In this document: piece by piece, positions 45,751 to 53,216 of the stretch
Layout: every line of letters starts with the position of its first letter
Numbering within the stretch: position 1 is the stretch's first letter
Assembly (NCBI RefSeq): GCF_000241465.1
Contig: NZ_JH584235.1
Coordinates: 1,503,792-1,567,791 of the forward strand
Direction: 5' to 3'
Source: Sphingomonas echinoides ATCC 14820
Lineage (GTDB): Bacteria; Pseudomonadota; Alphaproteobacteria; Sphingomonadales; Sphingomonadaceae
DNA: 64,000 bases
The notes under the pieces: generated by a model
Database searches by the model: none
Seen by the model: the letters and a program-made list of their open reading frames with translations, nothing else
Told to the model about the DNA's origin: nothing
Translations under genes and position numbers: made by a program

Positions 45751-46353
45751 ATGACGATCAAGGCGATCATGGTCGACGTTGATGGTGTGCTAATCGTCCA
45801 TCCCGATCAGCGCGGGTGGACCGTCAATCTCGAACGCGATCTCGGCATCCCGTCAACGCAGCTTCAGTCGGCATTTTTCGAGCAGCACTGGGACGACGTG
45901 GTACATGGCCGCGCACCGTTGCGCGAACGCCTGACGCCCGTGCTGCAAGAGCACTGGCCCGAGATACGTTGCGACGCTCTGATCGATTATTGGTTCACCA
46001 ACGACGCTCATTTAAACCACGCCTTGCTGGCTGAACTCGTCTCGATCCGCAACGAGGGTACCGAAGTCCACCTCGCAACGGTGCAGGAACATGAGCGCGC
46101 CCGCTACATTTGGGACGCACTCGGCTTACGGACCCGGTTCGACGGCCTGCACTATGCAGCGGAGCTTGGCTGCTCGAAACCAGCAGCGGCATTTTACAAA
46201 AGCATTGAAGCGCGCACTGGATTCCGTCCGAACGACCTTTTCCTAATCGACGACAAGCTTGCCAACGTCCAGGGCGCGATTGAACGGGGCTGGAGGTCAG
46301 CATTGTGGACGGGTGACGTCACGTTGCGCTCGCTCATCGCCCAGCAAGAATAG
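45751..46353 (+). CDS. HAD-superfamily hydrolase
   Basis: A 200-residue hydrolase of the haloacid dehalogenase fold. The nucleophile and acid/base pair is Asp9 and Asp11 in MVDVDGVL; motif III (SKPAAAFY, about residue 142) and motif IV (FLIDDKLANVQ, about 170) are intact, so it should be active. The cap between motifs I and II is short and helical (C1 type). Substrate is unknown: sugar phosphate, phosphonate or nucleotide are all possible. It lies alone, 55 bases after the sensor kinase and converging on the AIM24-like gene. Confidence 0.82.
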   Translation: MTIKAIMVDVDGVLIVHPDQRGWTVNLERDLGIPSTQLQSAFFEQHWDDVVHGRAPLRERLTPVLQEHWPEIRCDALIDYWFTNDAHLNHALLAELVSIRNEGTEVHLATVQEHERARYIWDALGLRTRFDGLHYAAELGCSKPAAAFYKSIEARTGFRPNDLFLIDDKLANVQGAIERGWRSALWTGDVTLRSLIAQQE

Positions 46354-46388
46354 GAGCGAACCGCGTCTCGGTCGTCACAACCCACCCC

Positions 46389-47168
46389 TCACTCATTCCC
46401 CAACAACCCGCCGAGCAATCCCCCGACCACCGCGCCCGCCGCACCGCCGCCGACCAGCCGCCCGACGCCCGCCCCCACGCCCACATCGCGGGCTTCGTTA
46501 CTGGGCAAATGCCGCGCGATTTCCTCGGCCAGGTTCAGGATCGGCATCGATTGCAGCCAGATCTTGCCCGGCCCGGTCAGCGTCGCGAGGAACAGCCCCT
46601 CGCCGCCGAACAGGATGTTGCGGAAACCCCGCACCATCTGGATGTCGGTGGAAACGGTCGGCTCCTGCATCCCGATATGCCCGGCATGGACGCGCAGCCG
46701 TTCGCCGGGGCTGAGCGTCTTTTCGATCACCTCGCCCGACAGATCGAGGAACACCGTGCCCGGCCCGGTCACGCGCTGCAGGATGAAGCCCTCGCCCGCA
46801 AACACCCCCGCGCCGAAGCGCTGCTGAAAGGCGATTTCGAGCGACACCGAATATTCGGCGCACAGGAAGGTTTCCTTGCGGCAAATCAGCGATTCCCCGG
46901 CGCGCAGTTCGCGCGCGATGATGGTGCCGGGGAAGCGCGGCGCAAAGGCGACATGGCCGGGGCGCTCCGCCCCATATTCGGTGATAAAGATGCTCCCGCC
47001 CGACAGCGCGCGCTTCAATCCTGCGAACAGCCCGCCGCCGGTATGCGTGTCCATCGTGATGCCATCGCTCATCCACGCCATGGCGTGCGTCTGGCTGACG
47101 ATCCGTTCGCCCGGCGACAGATCGATCGAAACGGTCTGCATGACGGTGCCGGAAATCTCGTAGCGCAT
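46389..47168 (-). CDS. AIM24/TIGR00266-like protein with a glycine-zipper tail
   Basis: A 259-residue protein of the AIM24 family, beta-rich proteins named after a yeast mitochondrial member and of uncertain function in bacteria. Family runs include MRYEISGTVMQTVSIDLSPGE at the start and the repeated Gly-rich beta hairpins (GEGFILQRVTGPGTVFLDLSG, GEGLFLATLTGPGKIWLQSMP). About 30 residues of Gly, Val and Ala in GxxxG spacing are added at the C terminus and may insert into a membrane. The ATG at 47168 is chosen because AAGGA lies seven bases before it; the longer frame adds 25 atypical residues. Confidence 0.8.
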   Translation of the reverse strand: MRYEISGTVMQTVSIDLSPGERIVSQTHAMAWMSDGITMDTHTGGGLFAGLKRALSGGSIFITEYGAERPGHVAFAPRFPGTIIARELRAGESLICRKETFLCAEYSVSLEIAFQQRFGAGVFAGEGFILQRVTGPGTVFLDLSGEVIEKTLSPGERLRVHAGHIGMQEPTVSTDIQMVRGFRNILFGGEGLFLATLTGPGKIWLQSMPILNLAEEIARHLPSNEARDVGVGAGVGRLVGGGAAGAVVGGLLGGLLGNE

Positions 47169-47238
47169 CGGGCCATCCTTCGACAGTGATGCACTTATGT
47201 AACACAGCTTGAGGGCCGATGAAATACCACCGACGTTC

Positions 47239-47332
47239 GTCACCCCGGCCTTGTCCCGGGGTCCACCGTGCCACCCATTCTACGGTGGCAGGATACACGT
47301 CACGGTGGACCCCGGCACAAGGCCGGGGTGAC
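47239..47332. repeat. Palindromic repeat, same family as 51216-51308
   Basis: A perfect outer pair, GTCACCCCGGCC and GGCCGGGGTGAC, closes a 94-base element with further inner symmetry around GTCCACCGTG and CACGGTGGAC. A nearly equal copy (93 bases) lies after glpX. It occupies the upstream flank of the AIM24-like gene and the end of the luciferase-like gene. Confidence 0.85.
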
Positions 47333-47341
47333 GACAGCGCG

Positions 47342-48340
47342 TCAGGCGGCGATGGCGACGTCCTGCATCGCCTGCGCCGTAATTTCCAAACTCCGCTTGC
47401 GCGCGCCATGATCATAGATCGCGCTCGCGATCATCAGTTCATCCACCCCGGTGCGCGCGACAAAAGCGGCGATGTCGCGAGCGACCTTGGCCGGGCCGCC
47501 GACCGCCGAGCAGGACAGCACATGATCGAGGATCGCCGCCCCCTGCGCGCCCAGGCTCGCACGATACCCCGCGACCGGCGGCGGCAATTGCCGGGGATGG
47601 CCGGTGCGCAAGGCGACAAATGCCTGTTGCTGCGAACTCGCCAGCAATTCCGCTTCCTCATCGCTATCGGCGGCGAATACGTTAAAGCCCGCCATCACAT
47701 AAGGCTTGGCCAGCACCGCCGAAGGCCGGAAGGTGCGGCGATAAATGTCGATCGCCGCCATCAGCGCATCGGGCGCGAAGTGCGAGGCGAAGGCATAAGG
47801 CAGGCCCAGCATCGCCGCGAGTTGCGCGCCGAACGTGCTCGATCCCAGGATCCACAAGGACACATCCGCCCCCGCCCCCGGCGTCGCGCGAATGCCGGTC
47901 TGGCCGTCATCGGCGAAATAGCTTTGCAGCTCGACCACATCCTGCGGAAAGGCGTTGGCGTCGCTGTCGAGGTTGCGGCGCATCGCGCGCGCGACGATCT
48001 GGTCCGATCCCGGCGCGCGGCCCAGCCCCAGGTCGATCCGCCCGGGAAACAGCGCATCCAGCGTGCCGAACTGTTCGGCAATGGCGAGCGGCGCATGGTT
48101 GGGCAGCATGATTCCGCCCGCGCCGATGCGGATGGTGGAGGTCGCATTGCCGATATGCGCCAGCACCACCGATGTCGCCGCGCTGGCGATGCCGGTCATG
48201 CCGTGATGCTCGGCGGTCCAATAGCGCGTGAAACCGAGCCGTTCGACATGCGCGGCAATGTCGGCGGCATTGGCCAGCGCCTGGGCAACGCTGCCGCCTT
48301 CGATGACGGGGACGAGATCGAGCAGGGAATAATGGGTCAT
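47342..48340 (-). CDS. Luciferase-like (LLM class) flavin-dependent oxidoreductase
   Basis: A 332-residue TIM-barrel enzyme of the bacterial luciferase superfamily, which uses FMNH2 or F420-like cofactors to oxidise varied substrates. Signatures are [13 protein letters not shown] at the start, [16 protein letters not shown] (about 34-50), [37 protein letters not shown] (about 75-112) and VVELQSYF. This pattern fits the subgroup of short, ubiquitous LLM enzymes with unknown substrate. The ATG at 48340 was chosen because the family N terminus follows it; upstream sequence belongs to a palindromic repeat. Confidence 0.88.
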   Translation of the reverse strand: MTHYSLLDLVPVIEGGSVAQALANAADIAAHVERLGFTRYWTAEHHGMTGIASAATSVVLAHIGNATSTIRIGAGGIMLPNHAPLAIAEQFGTLDALFPGRIDLGLGRAPGSDQIVARAMRRNLDSDANAFPQDVVELQSYFADDGQTGIRATPGAGADVSLWILGSSTFGAQLAAMLGLPYAFASHFAPDALMAAIDIYRRTFRPSAVLAKPYVMAGFNVFAADSDEEAELLASSQQQAFVALRTGHPRQLPPPVAGYRASLGAQGAAILDHVLSCSAVGGPAKVARDIAAFVARTGVDELMIASAIYDHGARKRSLEITAQAMQDVAIAA

Positions 48341-48395
48341 AAGAGGGATGTGGGGAGGCCAGCGCGTTCGCGCCACCCCTTCCCGTTCGCACTTT

Positions 48396-48498
48396 CTTCC
48401 CCGGCGAAGGCCGGGGCCCAGGAGTGGAGCGGGATACGTGATGCGCACCGCTCGACAACATACCGGTCGCGACTGGGCCCCGGCCTTCGCCGGGGAAG
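48396..48498. repeat. 26-base perfect inverted repeat with a 51-base centre
   Basis: The arms 48396-48421 and 48473-48498 (CTTCCCCGGCGAAGGCCGGG onward) match base for base. The element fills the divergent gap between the LLM and nucleotidase genes and looks like another dispersed palindrome. Flanking bases up to 48568 hold nothing recognised. Confidence 0.85.
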
Positions 48499-48568
48499 TA
48501 AGGATAGGAAGACCGGAAGCGTCGCACGCCTTGCCCCCCCCGCGCTCCCCGCTTAGAGCCTGCGCGAC

Positions 48569-49234
48569 ATGGACCCGCGCCTCGCCCATATCCGCACCTG
48601 GATCTTCGATCTGGACAATACGCTCTATCCGGCGAGCGCGCGGCTGTTCGACCAGATCGACGCCAAGATGGGGGCCTATATCGCCGCCAAGTTCGAGGTC
48701 GATCTGGTCGAGGCGCGCCGTATCCAGAAGGGCTATTTCCACGGCCACGGCACCACGCTCGCCGGGCTGATGGCCGAGCATGACGTCGATCCGCACGCGT
48801 TCCTCGATTTCGTCCACGATATCGAAATGGACGTGCTCGAAAAAAATGCCCCACTCGCCGCCGCGATCGCGCGGCTCCCCGGGCGCAAGATCGTCTTCAC
48901 CAATGCCGACACGCCGTATGCCACGCGCGTGCTCGGGCGGCTGGGCCTGGGCGAAAGCTTCGAGGCGATCCACGACATTCATGCGATGGACTTGCTACCC
49001 AAGCCGCAAGCCTCGGCTTATGCCGGGCTGTGTGCGGCTTTCGACATCGTGCCCGCTGAGGCGATCTTCTTTGAAGACATGGCCCGCAACCTCGCGCCCG
49101 CCAAGGCGATCGGCATGACGACGGTGTGGGTCGACAATGGCTCCGAACAGGGGCCGGGCGAGGACCGCAGCCATATCGATTTTACCTGCGCCGATGTGAC
49201 GGCGTGGCTCCACGACCATATGGGGGAAGCATGA
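48569..49234 (+). CDS. Pyrimidine 5'-nucleotidase (HAD family, SDT1-like)
   Basis: A 221-residue HAD phosphatase of the pyrimidine 5'-nucleotidase group, which removes phosphate from UMP, CMP or related nucleotides. Asp14 and Asp16 ([10 protein letters not shown]) are nucleophile and acid/base, FTNADTPYA is motif II with the usual Asn (about residue 112), the lysine of motif III lies in [10 protein letters not shown] (about 150), and [13 protein letters not shown] closes motif IV (about 170). The NTLYP form is characteristic of this subgroup. The stop overlaps the dapD start (ATGA), so the two are coupled. Confidence 0.86.
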   Translation: MDPRLAHIRTWIFDLDNTLYPASARLFDQIDAKMGAYIAAKFEVDLVEARRIQKGYFHGHGTTLAGLMAEHDVDPHAFLDFVHDIEMDVLEKNAPLAAAIARLPGRKIVFTNADTPYATRVLGRLGLGESFEAIHDIHAMDLLPKPQASAYAGLCAAFDIVPAEAIFFEDMARNLAPAKAIGMTTVWVDNGSEQGPGEDRSHIDFTCADVTAWLHDHMGEA

Positions 49235-50052
49235 GCGATCTACAGCACACCATCGAAGCCGCGTGGGACGCGCGCGACACGATCGGCTTTGGCACCACCG
49301 GCGCGGTTCGCGACGCGGTTGACAGCGTGCTCGACCAATTGGGCGCGGGCACCGTCCGCGTCGCCGAGCCCGCTGGCGATGGCTGGACCGTCAATCAGTG
49401 GCTCAAAAAGGCGGTGCTGCTCTCCTTCCGCCTCAACGACAACAGCCTGGTCGAGGGTGGCGCGGGCGGCGCGCCTGCGTTCGACAAGGTGCCCTCGAAA
49501 TTCGCCGGCTGGGGCGAGGCCGAGTTCCGCGCGGGCGGCTTCCGCGTCGTGCCGGGCGCGGTCGCGCGGCGCGGCAGCTTCATCGGCAAGGGCGCGATCC
49601 TGATGCCGAGCTTCGTCAATATCGGCGCTTATGTCGGTGAAGGCACGATGGTCGACACCTGGGCGACGGTCGGGTCCTGCGCGCAGATCGGCAAGAACGT
49701 CCACATTTCGGGCGGGGCCGGCATTGGTGGCGTGCTCGAACCGCTCCAGGCCGATCCGGTGATCATCGGCGACGGCGCGTTCATCGGCGCGCGCAGCGAA
49801 GTGGCCGAGGGCGTTCGCGTTGGCGAGGGCGCGGTGCTGTCGATGGGCGTCTATCTCGGGGCCTCGACCAAGATCGTCGACCGCGCGACCGGCGAGGTGT
49901 TTCGCGGCGAAGTCCCGCCCTACGCAGTGGTAGTGCCCGGCAGCATAAGCGGCGGCGACGGCAAACCCGCGCTCTATTGCGCGGTGATCGTCAAGCGCGT
50001 CGACGCGCAGACGCGCAGCAAGACCAGCATCAACGAACTGCTGCGGGACTAA
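49231..50052 (+). CDS. dapD: Tetrahydrodipicolinate N-succinyltransferase
   Basis: A 273-residue enzyme of the succinylase branch of lysine and diaminopimelate synthesis; it succinylates tetrahydrodipicolinate with succinyl-CoA. The left-handed beta-helix of hexapeptide repeats runs from about residue 100 ([57 protein letters not shown]). The family's catalytic Asp and Glu residues are in MVDTWATVG and GARSEVAEG. The ATG at 49231 overlaps the nucleotidase stop. A palindromic repeat separates it from glpX. Confidence 0.96.
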   Translation: MSDLQHTIEAAWDARDTIGFGTTGAVRDAVDSVLDQLGAGTVRVAEPAGDGWTVNQWLKKAVLLSFRLNDNSLVEGGAGGAPAFDKVPSKFAGWGEAEFRAGGFRVVPGAVARRGSFIGKGAILMPSFVNIGAYVGEGTMVDTWATVGSCAQIGKNVHISGGAGIGGVLEPLQADPVIIGDGAFIGARSEVAEGVRVGEGAVLSMGVYLGASTKIVDRATGEVFRGEVPPYAVVVPGSISGGDGKPALYCAVIVKRVDAQTRSKTSINELLRD

Positions 50053-50058
50053 CCTTCT

Positions 50059-50159
50059 CCCCTCCCGCTCGCGGGAGGGGCTGGGGGAGGGCAGTCTGCC
50101 GCGAGCGTAATGCTACCGGCCACGTCCCCTCCCCTACCCCCTCCCGCAAGCGGGAGGGG
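50059..50159. repeat. Palindromic repeat, relative of the element within ileS
   Basis: CCCCTCCCGC-TC-GCGGGAGGGG (50059-50080) and CCCCTCCCGC-AA-GCGGGAGGGG (50138-50159) frame a 101-base element with GGGGGAGGG inside. Hairpin arms and spacing equal those of the copy in ileS (19431-19529). It begins seven bases after the dapD stop. Confidence 0.88.
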
Positions 50160-50222
50160 AAATCCGGCTCGACACACGCAAAGGCTCTGCTAACCGGCAC
50201 GCAAACGATAAGAGGATTCCTG

Positions 50223-51191
50223 ATGAACACCACCCGCTCCAAAACGCTCGACCGAGTCCTCGTGCTGGAAATGGTGCGCGTCACCGAAGCGGCGGCGATC
50301 GCCGCGTCGAAGCTCACCGGGCGCGGGGATGAAAAGGCAGCGGACGCAGCGGCGGTCGAGGCAATGCGCGCCGCGCTCAACAACCTCTATATGGACGGCA
50401 CCGTGGTGATCGGCGAGGGCGAGCGCGACGAAGCGCCGATGCTGTTCATCGGTGAAAAGGTCGGCTCGGCGATCGGCAAGGGCCCCAAGATCGACATCGC
50501 GCTCGATCCGCTGGAAGGCACCACGATCTGCGCCACTGCAGGACCCAACAGCCTCGCCGTGCTGGCCATTGCCGAGGAAGGCGGGCTGCTCAACGCCCCC
50601 GACGTCTATATGGACAAGATCGCCTGCGGCCCCGGCTATCCCGAAGGCATTATCGATCTCGACAAGTCGCCGACAGAGAATGTCCGCGCGCTCGCCGCTG
50701 CCAAGGGGGTGGAACCGCACGAAATCATCGCCTGCGTGCTCGATCGCCCGCGCCACCAAAAACTGATCGCCGAGCTGCGCGAAGTCGGCTGCGGCATCAT
50801 GCTGATCGGCGATGGCGACGTGGCGGGCGTGATCGCCACCACCAATCCCGACACCACGATCGACATCTATATGGGCGCGGGCGGCGCGCCCGAGGGCGTG
50901 CTGGCGGCAGCGGCCCTGCGCTGCGTCGGCGGCCAGTTCAAAGGGCGCTTGCTGTTCCGCAACGATGACGAGCGCGCCCGCGCCGCCAAATGGGGCGTGA
51001 CCGATCTCGACAAGCAATATGATCTGACCGAGCTTGCGCGCGGCGACTGCATCTTCGCCGCCACTGGCGTCACCGACGGCTCGCTGCTCGCCGGCGTCAA
51101 GCGCAAGGGGCATGTCATGACCACCGAAAGCGTGGTGATGCGCGCCAGCTCGGGCACGGTGCGCTGGGTCAAGGGCGAACACCGCATCTGA
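50223..51191 (+). CDS. glpX: Fructose-1,6-bisphosphatase, class II
   Basis: A 322-residue GlpX-type phosphatase that makes fructose 6-phosphate in gluconeogenesis. Signatures are LNNLYMDGTVVIGEGERDEAPML (about residues 54-76), the metal site LDPLEGTTICATAGPNSLAVLA (about 95-115) and MGAGGAPEGVLAAAALRCVGG (about 218-238). Length and spacing are normal for the class. AGAGG precedes the ATG by seven bases. It stands between two palindromic repeats and is probably monocistronic. Confidence 0.95.
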   Translation: MNTTRSKTLDRVLVLEMVRVTEAAAIAASKLTGRGDEKAADAAAVEAMRAALNNLYMDGTVVIGEGERDEAPMLFIGEKVGSAIGKGPKIDIALDPLEGTTICATAGPNSLAVLAIAEEGGLLNAPDVYMDKIACGPGYPEGIIDLDKSPTENVRALAAAKGVEPHEIIACVLDRPRHQKLIAELREVGCGIMLIGDGDVAGVIATTNPDTTIDIYMGAGGAPEGVLAAAALRCVGGQFKGRLLFRNDDERARAAKWGVTDLDKQYDLTELARGDCIFAATGVTDGSLLAGVKRKGHVMTTESVVMRASSGTVRWVKGEHRI

Positions 51192-51215
51192 GGCGAAACG
51201 GCCTACCCGAAATCC

Positions 51216-51308
51216 GTCATGCCGGGCTTGTCCCGGCATCCACCGTGCCGCACACTCCCAACGTCAAGAGTCGCGGCACGGTAGACCCCGGCACAAGGCC
51301 GGGGTGAC
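51216..51308. repeat. Palindromic repeat, same family as 47239-47332
   Basis: GTCATGCCGGGCTTGTCCCG at the left mirrors CGGCACAAGGCCGGGGTGAC at the right with few mismatches, around ACCGTGCC and GGCACGGT. The 93-base size equals that of the copy near 47.2 kb. It lies between the glpX stop and the CocE gene. Confidence 0.83.
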
Positions 51309-51328
51309 GGGCTTGTATTGGGGGCGTT

Positions 51329-53191
51329 ATGCGAACACTGAAGGTTCTTCTCGCGACCAGCGCCGCGCTGCTCTCGGTCGCGCTCGTCGCCCGCCCGCAA
51401 GCCGCCCCCGCCCCGACGGCGCAGGCGCAATCCCCCTATAGCTATGAAGAAGTGATGGTCCCGGTGCGCGATGGCGCGCGGCTGCAAACCGTCATCCTGC
51501 GCCCAAGGGACAAGACCGGGCCGCTGCCGATCCTGTTCCAGCGCACGCCTTATGGCGTGCCCGATGCGCCCCCGGCCAAGGTCCCCGGCAACCAGGTCTC
51601 GCTCGACAAAGATGGCTATATCTACGTCTACCAGTCGATGCGCGGGCGCTTCAAATCGGACGGCGTGTTCACGCTGTCGACCGCCGTCCATCCGGATAAG
51701 CCCAAGGTCACCGATGAATCGACCGATGCCTATGACAGCATCGACTGGCTGGTGAAGCATGTGAAGGGCAACACCGGCAAGGTCGGCATGTGGGGTGTGT
51801 CCTATCCCGGCTTCGCCGCCGCCGTGGCGCTGATCGGCCCGCACCCCGCGCTAAAGGCCGTCAGCCCGCAAGCCGCCTGGATCGATTATTGGAAGTCCGA
51901 TGATCTCCACCGCAATGGCGCGCTGCGGCTGAGCTACGCCATCGACTGGCTGTCGATGCTGCAGCTCGACAAGACCAAGGACACTGATTTTCAGTATGAC
52001 CGCTATGACACCTATGACTGGTTCCTGAGCAAGGGCCCGGTCGCGGAAATCGACCGGCAAGTGTTCAAGGGCCAGGTGCCGATGTTCACCGCTTTGCTCG
52101 ATCATCCCAATCACGATCGTTTCTACACCGATCAGCGCTGGAGCGACAAACTCGGCAAGACGACCGTGCCGACACTCAACGTCGCGGGCTATTGGGATCA
52201 GGAAGATCCGTGGGGCTCCTGGCAAATCTATTTCAAGCAAGCGCAGAACGACCCCGATCATCTGGCGACGATGGTCGCCGGGCCGTGGGCGCATGGCTGG
52301 TGGCAAGGCCCGACGGCCGCGCTGGGGCCGATCCCCTATGGCGTCCCCAGCGGCCCGCAATTCCAGGAACAGATCCAGGCCCCGTTCTTCGCTTATTGGC
52401 TGCACGGCACCGGCCTGCGCCCGACCTCGGGCGTGAAGAGCTTCCAGAGCGGGAGCTGGACGTGGAAAAGCTATCCCGGCTGGCCCGTGCCCGGTGCGAA
52501 AGCGACCGAGCTGTATCTCCACGCCGACGGCTCGCTTTCCTTCACCGCGCCCGCTGCCAGCGAGGGCTGCCGCGACTATGTGTCGGATCCGGCCAACCCC
52601 GTGCCGTTCCGCCCGCGCCCGATGTCAGGCACCTATCTCTCGCCCGATTGGTCATGGTGGGAAGCCGCCGACCAGCGCTTCCTGCAGGGCCGCCCCGATG
52701 TGCTGAGCTACACCAGCGCGCCGCTCGACGCCGATTTGACGGTGACCGGCAGTGTGCTCGCCGATCTCGCCGCCGCGACCAGCGGCACCGACAGTGATTT
52801 CGTCGTCAAGCTGATCGACGTTTATCCCGAGGATGCGGCAAAGGCCCCCGAACATCCCAAGCCCGGCGATTATGCCAAGTCGCTGAGCGGCTACCAATTG
52901 CCGATCGCGATGGACGTCCGCCGTGGCCGGTTCCTCGCCAGCGACACCACACCGCAAGCGCTGGTGCCGAACAAGGTGACGCACTGGGACGTGCCCTTGC
53001 GCGAGCACGACCATGTCTTCCTGAAGGGCCACCGCATCATGGTGCAGGTGCAGTCGAGCTGGTTCCCAGTAATCGACCGCAACCCGCAAAGCTTCGTCCC
53101 CAACATCGCCCGCGCCACGCCCGCCGATTTCGTCAAGGCAACACAACAGGTGTGCGCGGGGTCGAAGATCGTGCTGCCGGTGGTGCGGTAG
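51329..53191 (+). CDS. CocE/NonD-family hydrolase, exported
   Basis: A 620-residue serine hydrolase of the X-Pro dipeptidyl-peptidase/CocE group (S15 fold). A signal peptide (about 1-34) is followed by the alpha/beta-hydrolase domain with nucleophile Ser158 in GVSYPG, the histidine of the triad probably in MVAGPWAHGWWQG (about 332), and a C-terminal beta-jelly-roll from about 450. Members cut peptides, amides or esters such as glutaryl-antibiotics or cocaine; the natural substrate here is unknown. It converges on the M16 peptidase gene 25 bases away. Confidence 0.88.
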   Translation: MRTLKVLLATSAALLSVALVARPQAAPAPTAQAQSPYSYEEVMVPVRDGARLQTVILRPRDKTGPLPILFQRTPYGVPDAPPAKVPGNQVSLDKDGYIYVYQSMRGRFKSDGVFTLSTAVHPDKPKVTDESTDAYDSIDWLVKHVKGNTGKVGMWGVSYPGFAAAVALIGPHPALKAVSPQAAWIDYWKSDDLHRNGALRLSYAIDWLSMLQLDKTKDTDFQYDRYDTYDWFLSKGPVAEIDRQVFKGQVPMFTALLDHPNHDRFYTDQRWSDKLGKTTVPTLNVAGYWDQEDPWGSWQIYFKQAQNDPDHLATMVAGPWAHGWWQGPTAALGPIPYGVPSGPQFQEQIQAPFFAYWLHGTGLRPTSGVKSFQSGSWTWKSYPGWPVPGAKATELYLHADGSLSFTAPAASEGCRDYVSDPANPVPFRPRPMSGTYLSPDWSWWEAADQRFLQGRPDVLSYTSAPLDADLTVTGSVLADLAAATSGTDSDFVVKLIDVYPEDAAKAPEHPKPGDYAKSLSGYQLPIAMDVRRGRFLASDTTPQALVPNKVTHWDVPLREHDHVFLKGHRIMVQVQSSWFPVIDRNPQSFVPNIARATPADFVKATQQVCAGSKIVLPVVR

Positions 53192-53216
53192 AGTCGCCCG
53201 CGCAGGGCCGCGCGGC

